Assembly (NCBI GenBank): GCA_002506105.1 | Contig: DAWU01000053.1 | Span: forward strand, 46,639 to 110,638 | Length of the DNA stretch: 64,000 nt | DNA from: Methanolinea sp. UBA275 | Lineage (GTDB): Archaea; Halobacteriota; Methanomicrobia; Methanomicrobiales; Methanospirillaceae | Direction of reading: 5' to 3' | In this document: one piece after another, positions 50,274 through 59,345 of the stretch | Position numbering within the stretch: the stretch's first letter is position 1 | Layout: each line of letters begins with the position of its first letter | Notes under the pieces: generated by a model | The model's database searches: none | What the model saw: the letters and a program-made list of their open reading frames with translations, nothing else | What the model was told of the DNA's origin: nothing | Program-made: the position numbers and the translations under genes

Positions 50274-52054
50274 TTGTCCCGATGAAGAAAGCTACAATCA
50301 TCTGCGAAACCGCTGATGCCGAATCCACCGTGAGATACCTGCGAACTCTCGGTGTCCTCCACGTGGAGCACCAGAATATACCTGCCGGGAGCGACATTAC
50401 CGGGCTCAAGGAGAAAGTATCTTATATCAACTCCTCGATTGATGTCCTCGACTCCGCGATAGCGTCAGGGATTGAGACAACTTCACAGGAGACAGTTGCA
50501 GGGGACTGGACCGAGGTTTCCGGCCGGCTTATTGATCTTGCCAAGAGGCAGGACCAGCTGGAATCCCTCTCAAGAAGTATCCTCGGCCAGGTTCGCGAAT
50601 GGGAGAACTGGGGGGATATTGACCAGGAACAGGTGGAGGATCTGAGGGCACACGGAGTATTTCTTCGACTGCTGGAAGTTCCTGTAAAAGAAACGGGGAA
50701 CTTTTCCAAAGACGTGGTCGTAAAGACGATCTTTACCACGGGGGACATTGCCCATTGCGTCGCGATTTCGCAAAGCGAGTATGACTATCCGTATCCCGAA
50801 GTGCTGCCACCAAGGAAGGGTATCACGGCGTTGAAAACCGAACTGGCTGAAATCCACACTACACTGGATGCGATTCGGAAGGAGATCCGCGATCATGTTC
50901 GTTTTCATGAATCTCTCACCGTGATTAAGACAAAACTCGAGAAGGAGATAGAACTCCGGGAAGTCCTTCGCGGGATGGGCAGGGAGGGGGAGTTCATGTA
51001 TGTCACGGGCTATATCCCGGTTGATAGCGAGGACCCGCTCCTTTCCGAGGCCAGGTCCAGGAAATGGGGGATCCAGATTTCCGACCCGTCAGATGTGGAT
51101 GCGGTACCGACCCTCATCCGCAATCCTCAATGGGTCAATCTTATAAAACCCGTGCTCGGCATCCTCGGACTCACTCCGGGATATCATGAACGTGATGTAA
51201 GCCCCATTTTCCTTATATTTTTCAGTATTTTTTTTGGTATTCTCATAGGCGATGCAGGGTATGGGCTTGTCTATATCCTGATCACATTAGTATTGCAGAG
51301 ATTTGTTCTCAAAAGCACAATCGATCAGAACCCTGAGATGAAAACCACGATCAGGCTCTTTTACATGCTCGGATCATGCGCACTCATATGGGGCCTTCTC
51401 ACGGGAACTTTTTTTGGCCAGTCATGGTTCCTGGCCATGGGATATCAGCCACTTGTGCCTCAGCTGAACGATGCGGGCTTCATGCAGACTTTCTGCTTTT
51501 TCCTGGGTGCGCTGCACTTATCCCTCGCCCATTCCTGGAATGCAGCGCTCAAATATCCCTCGCTTACCCTGTTCGCGGATATCGGCTGGATTTGCGTCCT
51601 CTGGACGGCTTTTTTCCTCGCACGGACACTCATCCTCGGCGTGCCGTTCCCGGGATTCGGTATCTGGCTGATTGTAGCAGGGGTTCTCCTCGTGATATTC
51701 TTCACACATCCCCAGCGGAACGTGCTGAAGGGGATCGCAACTGGGTTGGGGACTGTGGCATTGAGTATTGTGAATAATTTTACTGATGTAGTTTCGTATA
51801 TTCGTCTCTTCGCAGTTGGCCTTGCCAGCCTTGCAATATCAGAAACCACGAATACCCTGGCATTCGGATTCGGCGACGGGATTGTTGCCCTTATCGCAGG
51901 AGTAGTAATTCTTATCACCGGACATAGCTTAAATATCGTTCTGGGACCGATGTCAGTGCTCGTGCATGGCGTCAGGCTTAACGTGCTCGAATTTTCGGGA
52001 CATGCGAATGTAATATGGAGCGGAACGGCATATGAACCGTTCAAAGAGGAATAA
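50270..52054 (+). CDS. V-type ATPase subunit I (bacterial type, short)
   Basis: The 594-residue subunit has an N-terminal soluble stalk of about 300 residues and a membrane domain with seven to eight helices. The ion-path region is visible with GDAGYGLVYILITL and, near the end, NFTDVVSYIRLFAVGLASLAISET. The conserved Arg is in SYIRLFAVG. It forms the stator channel beside the K ring. It is 56 residues shorter than the archaeal copy at 55262. Confidence 0.93.
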   Translation: MIVPMKKATIICETADAESTVRYLRTLGVLHVEHQNIPAGSDITGLKEKVSYINSSIDVLDSAIASGIETTSQETVAGDWTEVSGRLIDLAKRQDQLESLSRSILGQVREWENWGDIDQEQVEDLRAHGVFLRLLEVPVKETGNFSKDVVVKTIFTTGDIAHCVAISQSEYDYPYPEVLPPRKGITALKTELAEIHTTLDAIRKEIRDHVRFHESLTVIKTKLEKEIELREVLRGMGREGEFMYVTGYIPVDSEDPLLSEARSRKWGIQISDPSDVDAVPTLIRNPQWVNLIKPVLGILGLTPGYHERDVSPIFLIFFSIFFGILIGDAGYGLVYILITLVLQRFVLKSTIDQNPEMKTTIRLFYMLGSCALIWGLLTGTFFGQSWFLAMGYQPLVPQLNDAGFMQTFCFFLGALHLSLAHSWNAALKYPSLTLFADIGWICVLWTAFFLARTLILGVPFPGFGIWLIVAGVLLVIFFTHPQRNVLKGIATGLGTVALSIVNNFTDVVSYIRLFAVGLASLAISETTNTLAFGFGDGIVALIAGVVILITGHSLNIVLGPMSVLVHGVRLNVLEFSGHANVIWSGTAYEPFKEE

Positions 52055-52070
52055 ATAAGATGAGGATATC

Positions 52071-52526
52071 ATGGATGCAAACCTGATGACCCAATTTCAG
52101 GACCTGGGACTGAGCCTGGTGCTCGCCCTCGCTGCCTGCGGATCTGCAGCAGGAGCAGGAACGGCCGGGATGGCTGCCATTGGGGCATGGAAGAAGAACT
52201 ATAGCCAGAACAAGCCGGCTGCGTTCATGCTCATTGCATTTGTCGGGGCACCGTTAACCCAAACGATTTATGGCATGATCGTCATGAACCAGATGTATGA
52301 GTTGGCCGCTCAGGGAATATATCTATGGTGGATTGGTGCCTTCTGCGGCGCTGCTATTGGTCTTTCGGCATATTTCCAGGGTAAATGCGCCGCATGTGCA
52401 TGTGACGCCATGGGAGAGACAGGTAAGGGATTTGGCAACTACATGATTGTGCTGGGTATGACAGAGACCGTGGCACTTCTGGTCATGGCATTCACCCTTG
52501 GTATCCTGGGAAGGTTTGGTACCTGA
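52071..52526 (+). CDS. ntpK: V-type ATPase proteolipid subunit K, four-helix, Na+-type
   Basis: The 151-residue double hairpin has four membrane helices. The residues that bind Na+ in Enterococcus hirae NtpK are all present: T63, Q64 and Y67 in PLTQTIYG, Q103 in YFQGKCAA and E132 in MTETVALL. As in NtpK only one of the two hairpins carries the carboxylate. That predicts about half the ion sites per helix and favours ion pumping over ATP synthesis. A cluster of three cysteines (C106, C109, C111) next to Q103 is unusual. It ends the operon; a T-rich run at 52561-52580 follows. Confidence 0.9.
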   Translation: MDANLMTQFQDLGLSLVLALAACGSAAGAGTAGMAAIGAWKKNYSQNKPAAFMLIAFVGAPLTQTIYGMIVMNQMYELAAQGIYLWWIGAFCGAAIGLSAYFQGKCAACACDAMGETGKGFGNYMIVLGMTETVALLVMAFTLGILGRFGT

Positions 52527-52967
52527 TTGACCTGCAACGCGGAAAATACCACAAAAAATCTCTTTTTTTCCCATTTTTTTGGGTATAGTGTCATTGTTAC
52601 CACCAACCTCGCTCATAAATCACGACGAGGAATTACGAAAAATCGAATTTCTAAAATCCAAGGTAAAAAAGTGCGGGTTGTCGATCTCACTTCCCATATG
52701 CGATTGACCCCGCCGCCCCCGAAGGGCGCCCCGGCGGCGATTCAAAAACTATTCACATTGACCTTGAAAACGAAATTATCATCTGATATCCATAAAACAA
52801 CATGGAAACCCGCCTCAATGTAACGCGATTATATTCTCTGTTTGACAAAAAGGTCGGTGGCTAGATTGTCACTATACCATTTTTTTATTGATTCTTCCTG
52901 ATACCAGGTATCATGCCATCCATCGTAGCCAGACGCTGGAATCCGCATGATACCCGTGAGGGTATTT
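52527..52967. other. Intergenic region with terminator and GC hairpin
   Basis: A T-rich double run (52561-52568 and 52573-52579) probably ends the V-ATPase transcript. Further on, CGCCGCC at 52711-52717 pairs with GGCGGCG at 52733-52739 to form a strong GC hairpin in otherwise AT-rich sequence. No coding gene is evident. Confidence 0.4.
52711..52739. repeat. Strong GC hairpin
   Basis: A perfect 7-bp GC stem with an inner CCC/GGG pairing lies in a locally AT-rich, gene-free stretch about 185 bases after the V-ATPase K gene. It might be a processing site or an IS-end remnant. Confidence 0.4.
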
Positions 52968-53879
52968 TCAGGCACTATCCGATCTTGGGCTAGAGCGGGA
53001 GTCAGCCGCAGGGGTTCTCGAACGGATGATCAACACTGGGCGCATCGAATTCACCGCAACCTGATCCGCAGTACTTCCGATCAGGAGTTCCCGGAACCAG
53101 CCCCTGCCGACATTGCTCATCCATATGACCGATACATCCTCCTCTTCGGCAACCTGAACAATCTCCAATCCAGGGTTGCCAATCCTGACAATCACCCGTG
53201 CCTTGATTCCCTTTTCTGCGAACCTGCTCCGGATACCCATAACCCGTTCCCGGGCCCGTTTCAGGCACAGGGCAATCTCCTCCCTGGTCTCGCCACGTGA
53301 TACGACATAGACAAGGATGACCTCCGCTACACCCTCTGTTGCGAGGAGAAGAGAGATCGCATGCTCCGAAGGGCTGGAGAAATCCACCGGACAGAGAACG
53401 CGGGAGAGGAGCATCGGGCAGAACTGCCGGTATTTTTTCTTCCCATCAAGATCCTCGACTATCCTGTGGCGCATGATGAGGACACTGGTCCTGCTCCTCC
53501 GGAGGACCGCCATCGAGACACTGCCAAGGAGTATCCCTTCAACAAGGCTCCTCCCGCGTGCACCGACCACGATAAGAGGAGCACCACTCTCCTCCGCTGT
53601 ATCGAGTATCGCTTCTGCAATGTCGGATGATATTTTCATCATCGACGTGACCCGGAGTTGTTCTCCCAGGGATTCAAGGTATTGTTTCTCTTTCCGGAGA
53701 GTGTCCTTTTCCTGTTGAGAGAGGGAAGATCCTATCTCTCCGCCCCCCCTCGGGGATCTCGTCTCCTGAATGACATGGAGCAGGTGCACCTCTTTTACAC
53801 CGGGAAATCCTGCGATACAATCGAGGATCCTCACCGCATAGTCAGAAAAGTCAGTAGGAAAAAGGATTTTTGAGAACAT
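52968..53879 (-). CDS. Tandem UspA-domain stress protein
   Basis: ATG 53879 follows a GAGGAGGTTGGCA ribosome-binding site and gives 303 residues. Two UspA domains are present. The first starts FSKILFPTDFSDYAVRI and ends IVVGARGRSLVEGILLGSVS (intact ATP motif). The second starts LLSRVLCPVDFSSPSEHAISL and ends WMSNVGRGWFRELLIGSTAD, a variant motif. A linker of about 20 residues joins them. Tandem Usp proteins of this kind often bind ATP in the first domain only. It lies between the two ATPase operons on the opposite strand. Confidence 0.88.
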   Translation of the reverse strand: MFSKILFPTDFSDYAVRILDCIAGFPGVKEVHLLHVIQETRSPRGGGEIGSSLSQQEKDTLRKEKQYLESLGEQLRVTSMMKISSDIAEAILDTAEESGAPLIVVGARGRSLVEGILLGSVSMAVLRRSRTSVLIMRHRIVEDLDGKKKYRQFCPMLLSRVLCPVDFSSPSEHAISLLLATEGVAEVILVYVVSRGETREEIALCLKRARERVMGIRSRFAEKGIKARVIVRIGNPGLEIVQVAEEEDVSVIWMSNVGRGWFRELLIGSTADQVAVNSMRPVLIIRSRTPAADSRSSPRSDSA

Positions 53880-54497
53880 TGCCAACCTCCTCAATCACCC
53901 TGCCAGGGTTTGATTCTCATAAGAATGTCCCTGTGCATCAATCTCATATCCTGTACCTTTCTGGTCATACCAGAAAATCAATATGATACCATAGGAGGAT
54001 ACATTCGCCATGTTTGTTCTCCAGTGTGTATTCCTCAAGGGGAGATCATGTGAGTCATGAATGAAAAGACTTCGCCTTACAGGGGAGATCTGTGCTCCAT
54101 CATCCCAGATCTTGCAAAGAGGAGAATGAAATGAACCTGACTAAAAACGAAAACCAGGTAGGTTCGTTCGCCAGGCGGCTCCATGTATTCACCAATGTTA
54201 TCTCCCGAAGCACACTGACATATGGGGGAGAATACATTGAAAGATCCTGCTCAATTGTGACCAGACAGGTGTACTGAAAGGAATACGCGCATGTATCAAG
54301 GATTTACCCCATCTGAATGTTCATTCATTTTTTTTACCTTGTACGATAATTTTCTGCATATGCGCGCATACCACAATAAAAATAAAAAAAAATTAAAATA
54401 TAAAATAATTTTGGGGATTGAGACGAACACTATAGTAAATTATATTACCCAGGATAGATATTCTATTAGCCCTTCATCGAGAGGGAGATGATGCGAC

Positions 54498-54674
54498 ATG
54501 GTCAACGAACAGACGATGGAAATGATCGGGAAGTTAAAACTTCTCGCCCTGAAGCGGTGCGAAGAGCGGATTCAGAACGCTTCAGGGAGTTCGCATTCAA
54601 CACTCCCCGAGCGATCCACCTACACACAGTGCCACGGCGTCACCGCCATGCTTCGCAATCGCCATGGAATTTAA
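54498..54674 (+). pseudogene. Possible IstB-type transposition helper, N-terminal remnant
   Basis: A 58-codon frame with a GAGGGAGATG ribosome-binding site starts MVNEQTMEMIGKLKLLALKR, which resembles the N-terminus of IS21 helper IstB. It then turns into unrelated Ser/Thr-rich sequence and stops. No P-loop or other IstB part follows in any frame I could read, so a decayed fragment is likelier than a gene. A genuine small protein cannot be ruled out. Confidence 0.3.
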
Positions 54675-54773
54675 AGGGTTAAGGAATTCATCGAAGAACA
54701 AACCCATATACCGCCGCACTATGGGTTGAGCTGGGAGGCCTTGACATTGAATGAAACACGTGGATCAACCAAG

Positions 54774-54785
54774 ACTTATATGTAG
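54774..54785 (+). promoter_or_regulatory. Candidate TATA box of the archaeal A-ATPase operon
   Basis: ACTTATATGTAG lies about 150 bases before the subunit H start. It is the best TATA match between the AT-rich stretch and the operon; the implied leader is about 120 bases. It rests on composition and position only. Confidence 0.3.
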
Positions 54786-54934
54786 ACCGGAACGGATTGC
54801 AGGAGAAAGCTATCAGGATCACCTGGCAGTGATGCTGGGAAAATCCCGCAAAGAGGGAGCACTGCCGGACAAAGGAACATGCCGCGGGATCAGGAGTCCC
54901 GGGGGAAGTCGTCACTGGTGGAGAGGGATGTGAG

Positions 54935-55255
54935 ATGGCTACTGAAAAGTCGTTATTAACGAAAATCCGGGAAAAGGAACTTGAGATGAGTGTGAAGATT
55001 GACGAAGCGAGAAATAACGCCGATCGTGTGATCGAGGATGCCAAGAAAAAATCCGCTGGGATAATCTCCTCATCAGAAATAGAAGGAAAAAAGGCAGCGA
55101 GTGAATATCTCCGTAAAGAGATGGAAAAAATTCAGGGAGAGGCAGATGATATCACGATTCACGCTATCGAAGAGATAAAAAAGGTTCGTGAAAACGGCGC
55201 GAAGAACATCCCCAAGGCAGTTGAAAAAACCGTTGCCATCGTGCTTTCAGGATAG
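54935..55255 (+). CDS. ahaH: A-type ATP synthase subunit H
   Basis: The 106-residue stalk subunit is a single long charged helix (EKELEMSVKIDEARNNADRVIEDAKKKS) that pairs with subunit E in the peripheral stalk. It is the first gene of the archaeal operon H-I-K-E-C-F-A-B-D, the standard order in methanogens, with six bases to subunit I. Recognition rests on size, coiled-coil character and order. Confidence 0.85.
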   Translation: MATEKSLLTKIREKELEMSVKIDEARNNADRVIEDAKKKSAGIISSSEIEGKKAASEYLRKEMEKIQGEADDITIHAIEEIKKVRENGAKNIPKAVEKTVAIVLSG

Positions 55256-55261
55256 AGCGCC

Positions 55262-57214
55262 ATGCTCCAGAAAATGGTGAAAATCCAGGTTATAGGTCCC
55301 AAGAAAGACTTTCATTCCGTACTGGACTTTCTGTATGCCAAAGGAACAGTACAACTCGAAGATGCATCAGCACAGACAATACCAGGAGAAATTAGCCTTA
55401 AAAAAATGACCACAGAACAGGTCGGGGATATCGCTGGCGCAGTCCCAAAGATTGGCGGAATTCTTCTCACACTCCCGAAAATCAAGGTGGATGAAAAGGC
55501 ATTATCCAATATGCATTCATCCCTGAGAGCACAAAGCCATGCAAACCTTCTCATCCATGTAAACTCGGTCATTGAGGAATTGGAACCGGTCGCAAAAACA
55601 CTCGGAACGGAGAAAGGAGACCTGGAGATCGAACTCACCAACCTCAACCGGTATGAAAAGATACTTGACAAGATACGTCCACTTGAGAGCAGCCTGCCTC
55701 AATTGGAAGGTTTCGAAGTGACCGTTCTCCTTATCCAGAGGGAATTTAAGGATATCATTGAGATCATCAGGAATGCCCTTACAGAAATAACAAGGAACCA
55801 GTTCGAGTTGCTCTCTGCTGATGTGGATGAAAAAACCATCGCAGCAGTGACGATTTTCAACAAGAGATACTCGGAACAGGTCCATTCCTTCGCCTTTACC
55901 CAGAATGTAAATGAGGTTCGGTTGCCTGCCGAATACCTGGGAAAACCATTCAACGAAATCTTTTCCTTGATCGACGAAAGGAAAAACGCGGCAACAGATC
56001 AAATTGCCCGGATAGATGCGGAACTCGCAAAAATCTCTTCGAACCGCTATGTTGAACTGACCGCATTACACCAGATACTCGAGGAAAGATCCGAAGAATT
56101 GAGTATCTTCTCAAAAATCGGGCAGACTGAGTTTACCTTTGTCGTCCTGGGATGGATACCAAAGAAGTTCCTTAAGGAAACTGCATCAGCAATCAAAGAT
56201 ACCTTCGGGGGCCGGGTAGTTGTCAATGAACTGGCTGTCAGCCCCGAGGAGATGGCGAATGCCCCGACATTCTACGATAATCCCCGGATTGTAAAACCAT
56301 TCGAATACCTCATGCGGGTCATCAGCCCTGCAAGGTCCCAGGAGATCGATCCGAGTCCGATCTTGGCGATTTTCTTCCCGATATTTTTCGGGATTATGGT
56401 GGGAGATATCGCATATGGCCTCATCATCCTCGCCTTTGCCCTTATCGTGAGGTGGAGGTTCCCCCAACATGAATGGCTGCAGAATCTCATGACTATCCTC
56501 ATCATCGTCTCGATCCCGACGATATTTTTTGGTTGGATATACGGAGAATTTTTTGGTGATTTCGGCGAGCATATGGGGTGGCTCCATCCCATGGAACTAT
56601 TCGGCATCACCTGGAACCGTATCGAAATCATCGTCCCCCTCCTCATACTGTCGATCGCAATCGGTGTCTTCCATATATTCCTCGGTCTTTCCCTCGGAAT
56701 CGTGAATGCCTATACGGAGATCAGCTGCAACCGGCATGTAAGCAAGGCGAAAAAACACATCTGCGAAAAAGCAGGGATGATTATCGTGATCAGCGGCCTG
56801 ATCCTGGTAATTGGAACAGCCGCAAAGGCACTCCCTGAACCTCTCCTTATACTGGGTGTAGTGCTGTTGATTGTCGCCCTTCCCCTCATCATCTACGGCG
56901 GAGGATTTTTTGGTGTATTCGAAATCATGAGCACCGTAGGAAATGTCCTCTCATATGCGCGTATCATGGCAATCGGCATGGCATCGGTCATCCTCGCCGT
57001 TGTCGCCAACAAACTCGGGGGTATGATGGATGTGGCACTCCTGGGGCTCTTGATTGCAGCAGCTCTCCACACGCTGAATATTGTACTTGCCATGTTCAGC
57101 CCGTTCCTCCACTCCCTCCGTTTGCACCTCGTCGAGTTCGATTCAAAATTTTACGAAGGTGGCGGGGAGATATTCAAACCCTTCAAGAAAGAAAACGGGG
57201 GAAAATCGCTGTGA
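55262..57214 (+). CDS. ahaI: A-type ATP synthase subunit I
   Basis: The 650-residue stator membrane subunit has a soluble N-terminal half and about eight C-terminal helices, with GDIAYGLIILAFALIV and the arginine-bearing NVLSYARIMAIGMAS in the ion channel. It is the homologue of the I subunit at 50270 but longer and clearly diverged. It is followed by a 203-base gap with two hairpins before subunit K. Confidence 0.93.
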   Translation: MLQKMVKIQVIGPKKDFHSVLDFLYAKGTVQLEDASAQTIPGEISLKKMTTEQVGDIAGAVPKIGGILLTLPKIKVDEKALSNMHSSLRAQSHANLLIHVNSVIEELEPVAKTLGTEKGDLEIELTNLNRYEKILDKIRPLESSLPQLEGFEVTVLLIQREFKDIIEIIRNALTEITRNQFELLSADVDEKTIAAVTIFNKRYSEQVHSFAFTQNVNEVRLPAEYLGKPFNEIFSLIDERKNAATDQIARIDAELAKISSNRYVELTALHQILEERSEELSIFSKIGQTEFTFVVLGWIPKKFLKETASAIKDTFGGRVVVNELAVSPEEMANAPTFYDNPRIVKPFEYLMRVISPARSQEIDPSPILAIFFPIFFGIMVGDIAYGLIILAFALIVRWRFPQHEWLQNLMTILIIVSIPTIFFGWIYGEFFGDFGEHMGWLHPMELFGITWNRIEIIVPLLILSIAIGVFHIFLGLSLGIVNAYTEISCNRHVSKAKKHICEKAGMIIVISGLILVIGTAAKALPEPLLILGVVLLIVALPLIIYGGGFFGVFEIMSTVGNVLSYARIMAIGMASVILAVVANKLGGMMDVALLGLLIAAALHTLNIVLAMFSPFLHSLRLHLVEFDSKFYEGGGEIFKPFKKENGGKSL

Positions 57215-57318
57215 ATTGGCAGGAGATATCCATTATTCCAATATTTATTGACACACAATGGGAGGAGAATGATCCATGTAAGTGAGAGATGTGAATGGAT
57301 TAAAAATTCCATCGCCGA

Positions 57319-57394
57319 ATACCGCTATTATCTAAAGCGGTATCAGGCAAGAATCGAAATGTGAAAATGATGTGCCGCCTGTGCAAAGGGCGGC
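57319..57394 (+). promoter_or_regulatory. Two consecutive hairpins in the I-K intercistronic gap
   Basis: ATACCGCT (57319-57326) pairs with AGCGGTAT (57336-57343), and GCCGCC (57374-57379) pairs with GGCGGC (57389-57394). They lie just before the AAGGAGA ribosome-binding site of subunit K. Such stems could stabilise or process the mRNA so that K is made in the excess its ring needs; this is inference. Confidence 0.45.
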
Positions 57395-57417
57395 GCTTTG
57401 GAAGGAGACTGATGTGA

Positions 57418-57636
57418 ATGGTTGATTTCGGAATCCCCATTGGGGCAGGCATCGCATTCGGGCTTGGAGCGCTCGGCACCGGAATTGCACAATCGAAGAT
57501 TGGCGCAGCGGGGGCGGGAACAATTGCAGAAAAACCAGAAACATTTGGATTAATGATTATTCTGGTTGCTATTCCCGAAACTCTCGTGATTCTGGGTTTC
57601 GTGGTCGCAGCCATGATCATGATCATGCTGGTATAA
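57418..57636 (+). CDS. ahaK: A-type ATP synthase proteolipid subunit K (two-helix), Na+-type pattern
   Basis: The 72-residue single hairpin is strongly hydrophobic. The ion site has Q25 in IAQSKIGAAGAG of the first helix and E54-T55 in IPETLVILGFVV of the second. That Q plus ET pattern is associated with Na+-coupled methanogen rotors. It forms the rotor ring, probably with about ten copies. The ribosome-binding site is strong and two hairpins precede it. A second gene of the same type begins at 63863. Confidence 0.93.
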   Translation: MVDFGIPIGAGIAFGLGALGTGIAQSKIGAAGAGTIAEKPETFGLMIILVAIPETLVILGFVVAAMIMIMLV

Positions 57637-57706
57637 ACAGGGAAAATCCCGCGGAAATCACATGTGAACGGAATCAATCCGGACTGAGAACCGGGGAGAG
57701 TGGATC

Positions 57707-58291
57707 ATGGCAATTGAAGATCTGATCAAGGCTGTAGAGGTGAGCGGCCAGGAGCGTATAACCGAGATAATTGAACGCTCAAAAGCCGAAGCAGATGAGA
57801 TTATAAAAGAAGCACAGGTGAGAGACGAACCACTCATAAAGCGACATCTCGATGAAGCGAAAAAGTCAGTTGAAATTCAGAGAAATAAACTTCTCTCTGC
57901 AGCACGTGAAAAACACCGCATGGATGTCATCAAAACAAAAAACGAGATATTCGAAAAGATATTCGATGAAGCGCTGCACCAACTTGAATCTGTTCGTGAT
58001 CGCCCGCAATACAGAGACACTCTGAAACTATTATTGAGTGAAGCAGTTGCCGCACTAGGTGATAGTGATGTCGTTCTTCATATCGACAAGAGAGATGAGA
58101 CTCTATGGAAGGAAATTCTGAATGAATCAAGAGAACACTATCAGATTGTCACCGATCTCACCTGTGCTGGCGGATTGAACGTTTACACCCGTGATGAACG
58201 ATTCGTGGTTTTCAATACTCTCGAATCGCGGCTTAAAAATGCGAGAGAGATTTACAGGCCAGAGATTTTCTCAATATTGTTTGGTGAGTGA
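57707..58291 (+). CDS. ahaE: A-type ATP synthase subunit E
   Basis: The 194-residue peripheral stalk subunit has a long helix (RITEIIERSKAEADEIIKEAQ) and a globular C-terminal domain (GGLNVYTRDERFVVFNTLESRL) characteristic of E. It begins 70 bases after subunit K. It is not closely alike to the E subunit at 45472 beyond the general layout. Confidence 0.9.
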   Translation: MAIEDLIKAVEVSGQERITEIIERSKAEADEIIKEAQVRDEPLIKRHLDEAKKSVEIQRNKLLSAAREKHRMDVIKTKNEIFEKIFDEALHQLESVRDRPQYRDTLKLLLSEAVAALGDSDVVLHIDKRDETLWKEILNESREHYQIVTDLTCAGGLNVYTRDERFVVFNTLESRLKNAREIYRPEIFSILFGE

Positions 58292-58292
58292 G

Positions 58293-59345
58293 ATGGAGTA
58301 TGCGTACGTCAATGCACGGATACGAGCCATGAAGAGCCGCCTGCTTGATCGAGCGCTCCTTGAACAATTAATTAATAAACCCGACCTTGATTCCCTCATT
58401 GCAGAACTTGAAAAAACTTCTTACAGGGGGGAACTGGAGAAGGCAGGGATTCTTTTTTCTGGTATTAACCGAATAGAGGTCGCGATTCGGAAAGACCTCG
58501 TCAGGTCTTTCAGAACCATCTTGAATTTTATCAAGGGAGAGGATGCCGAGACGCTCATCACCATCATCCTCCACCGCTGGGACATCCAGAATATCAAGAC
58601 AATTCTCAGGGGTAAAAAAATTCAGGCAAGTCCCACGGAAATTTTCGAATGTCTTATTCCGGCCGGAGAGCTCGACGAAGCAGCACTCACCGAACTGGTC
58701 AAACAGCCCGATGTTAAGGCAGTCATCGATCTTCTCGCCACTTGGGGTTTCGTTTATTCTCACCCACTCACCCTTCACTTCAAAGAATTTACTGAGACCA
58801 GAGACATGATGGTGCTCGAGTATGCACTTGACACCTTCTACTACGAAGATGCCCTTTCCGTCATTAAAAGCGATGAATCTGAGGATGCTCGCATTCTAAA
58901 GCGTTTAATCATCACTGAAATCGATATTACCAATATAAAAACCATTTTACGGGTGATTAGGGATCGGATTGACCATGAAGAAGCAAGGAGTTATTTCATA
59001 AAAGGAAGCACCGAGTTTGATATCGAAAAACTCACCTCATTAGTCAGAATAGGGACGATTGAAGGAGTACTCAAGAAACTAGAGCAGACTCCTTACCAAT
59101 TTCTCACGAAGGTTCCTCCTGAATACGTCGCGGTAGAAAAGATCTCGGCCTTTGAAAAGGAACTGGAGAACTACCTCGTAAAAAAGGCGATAAGCCAGTT
59201 TCTCGGTGATCCCCTCTCCATCGCCATTCCAATTGCCTATATCTGGGCAAAATATACCGAAGTTACGAATATCAGGGTTATTGCCCGCTGTAAAGCCTCT
59301 GGAATGTCAGAAAAAGACCTTAGGGAGGCGCTTATCAGTGTATAA
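58293..59345 (+). CDS. ahaC: A-type ATP synthase subunit C
   Basis: ATG 58293, one base after subunit E, gives 350 residues. It is all-helical with MEYAYVNARIRAMKSRLLD at the start and ITNIKTILRVIRDRID later, the three-fold repeated pattern of subunit C, which caps the K ring and holds the central shaft. A longer frame upstream is only the shadow of subunit E. Its 3' end overlaps subunit F by eight bases. Confidence 0.92.
   Translation: MEYAYVNARIRAMKSRLLDRALLEQLINKPDLDSLIAELEKTSYRGELEKAGILFSGINRIEVAIRKDLVRSFRTILNFIKGEDAETLITIILHRWDIQNIKTILRGKKIQASPTEIFECLIPAGELDEAALTELVKQPDVKAVIDLLATWGFVYSHPLTLHFKEFTETRDMMVLEYALDTFYYEDALSVIKSDESEDARILKRLIITEIDITNIKTILRVIRDRIDHEEARSYFIKGSTEFDIEKLTSLVRIGTIEGVLKKLEQTPYQFLTKVPPEYVAVEKISAFEKELENYLVKKAISQFLGDPLSIAIPIAYIWAKYTEVTNIRVIARCKASGMSEKDLREALISV

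Larger units (their letters stand above)
53880..54934. other. 1.05-kb gene-poor region before the archaeal A-ATPase operon
   Basis: It contains repeated GGGGAGATC words (54039 and 54083 areas), a very AT-rich stretch at 54375-54410, and a 58-residue frame at 54498 that may be a transposase-helper remnant. An ACTTATATGTAG TATA-like element at 54774-54785 lies about 150 bases before subunit H. No complete gene is recognised. Confidence 0.45.
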
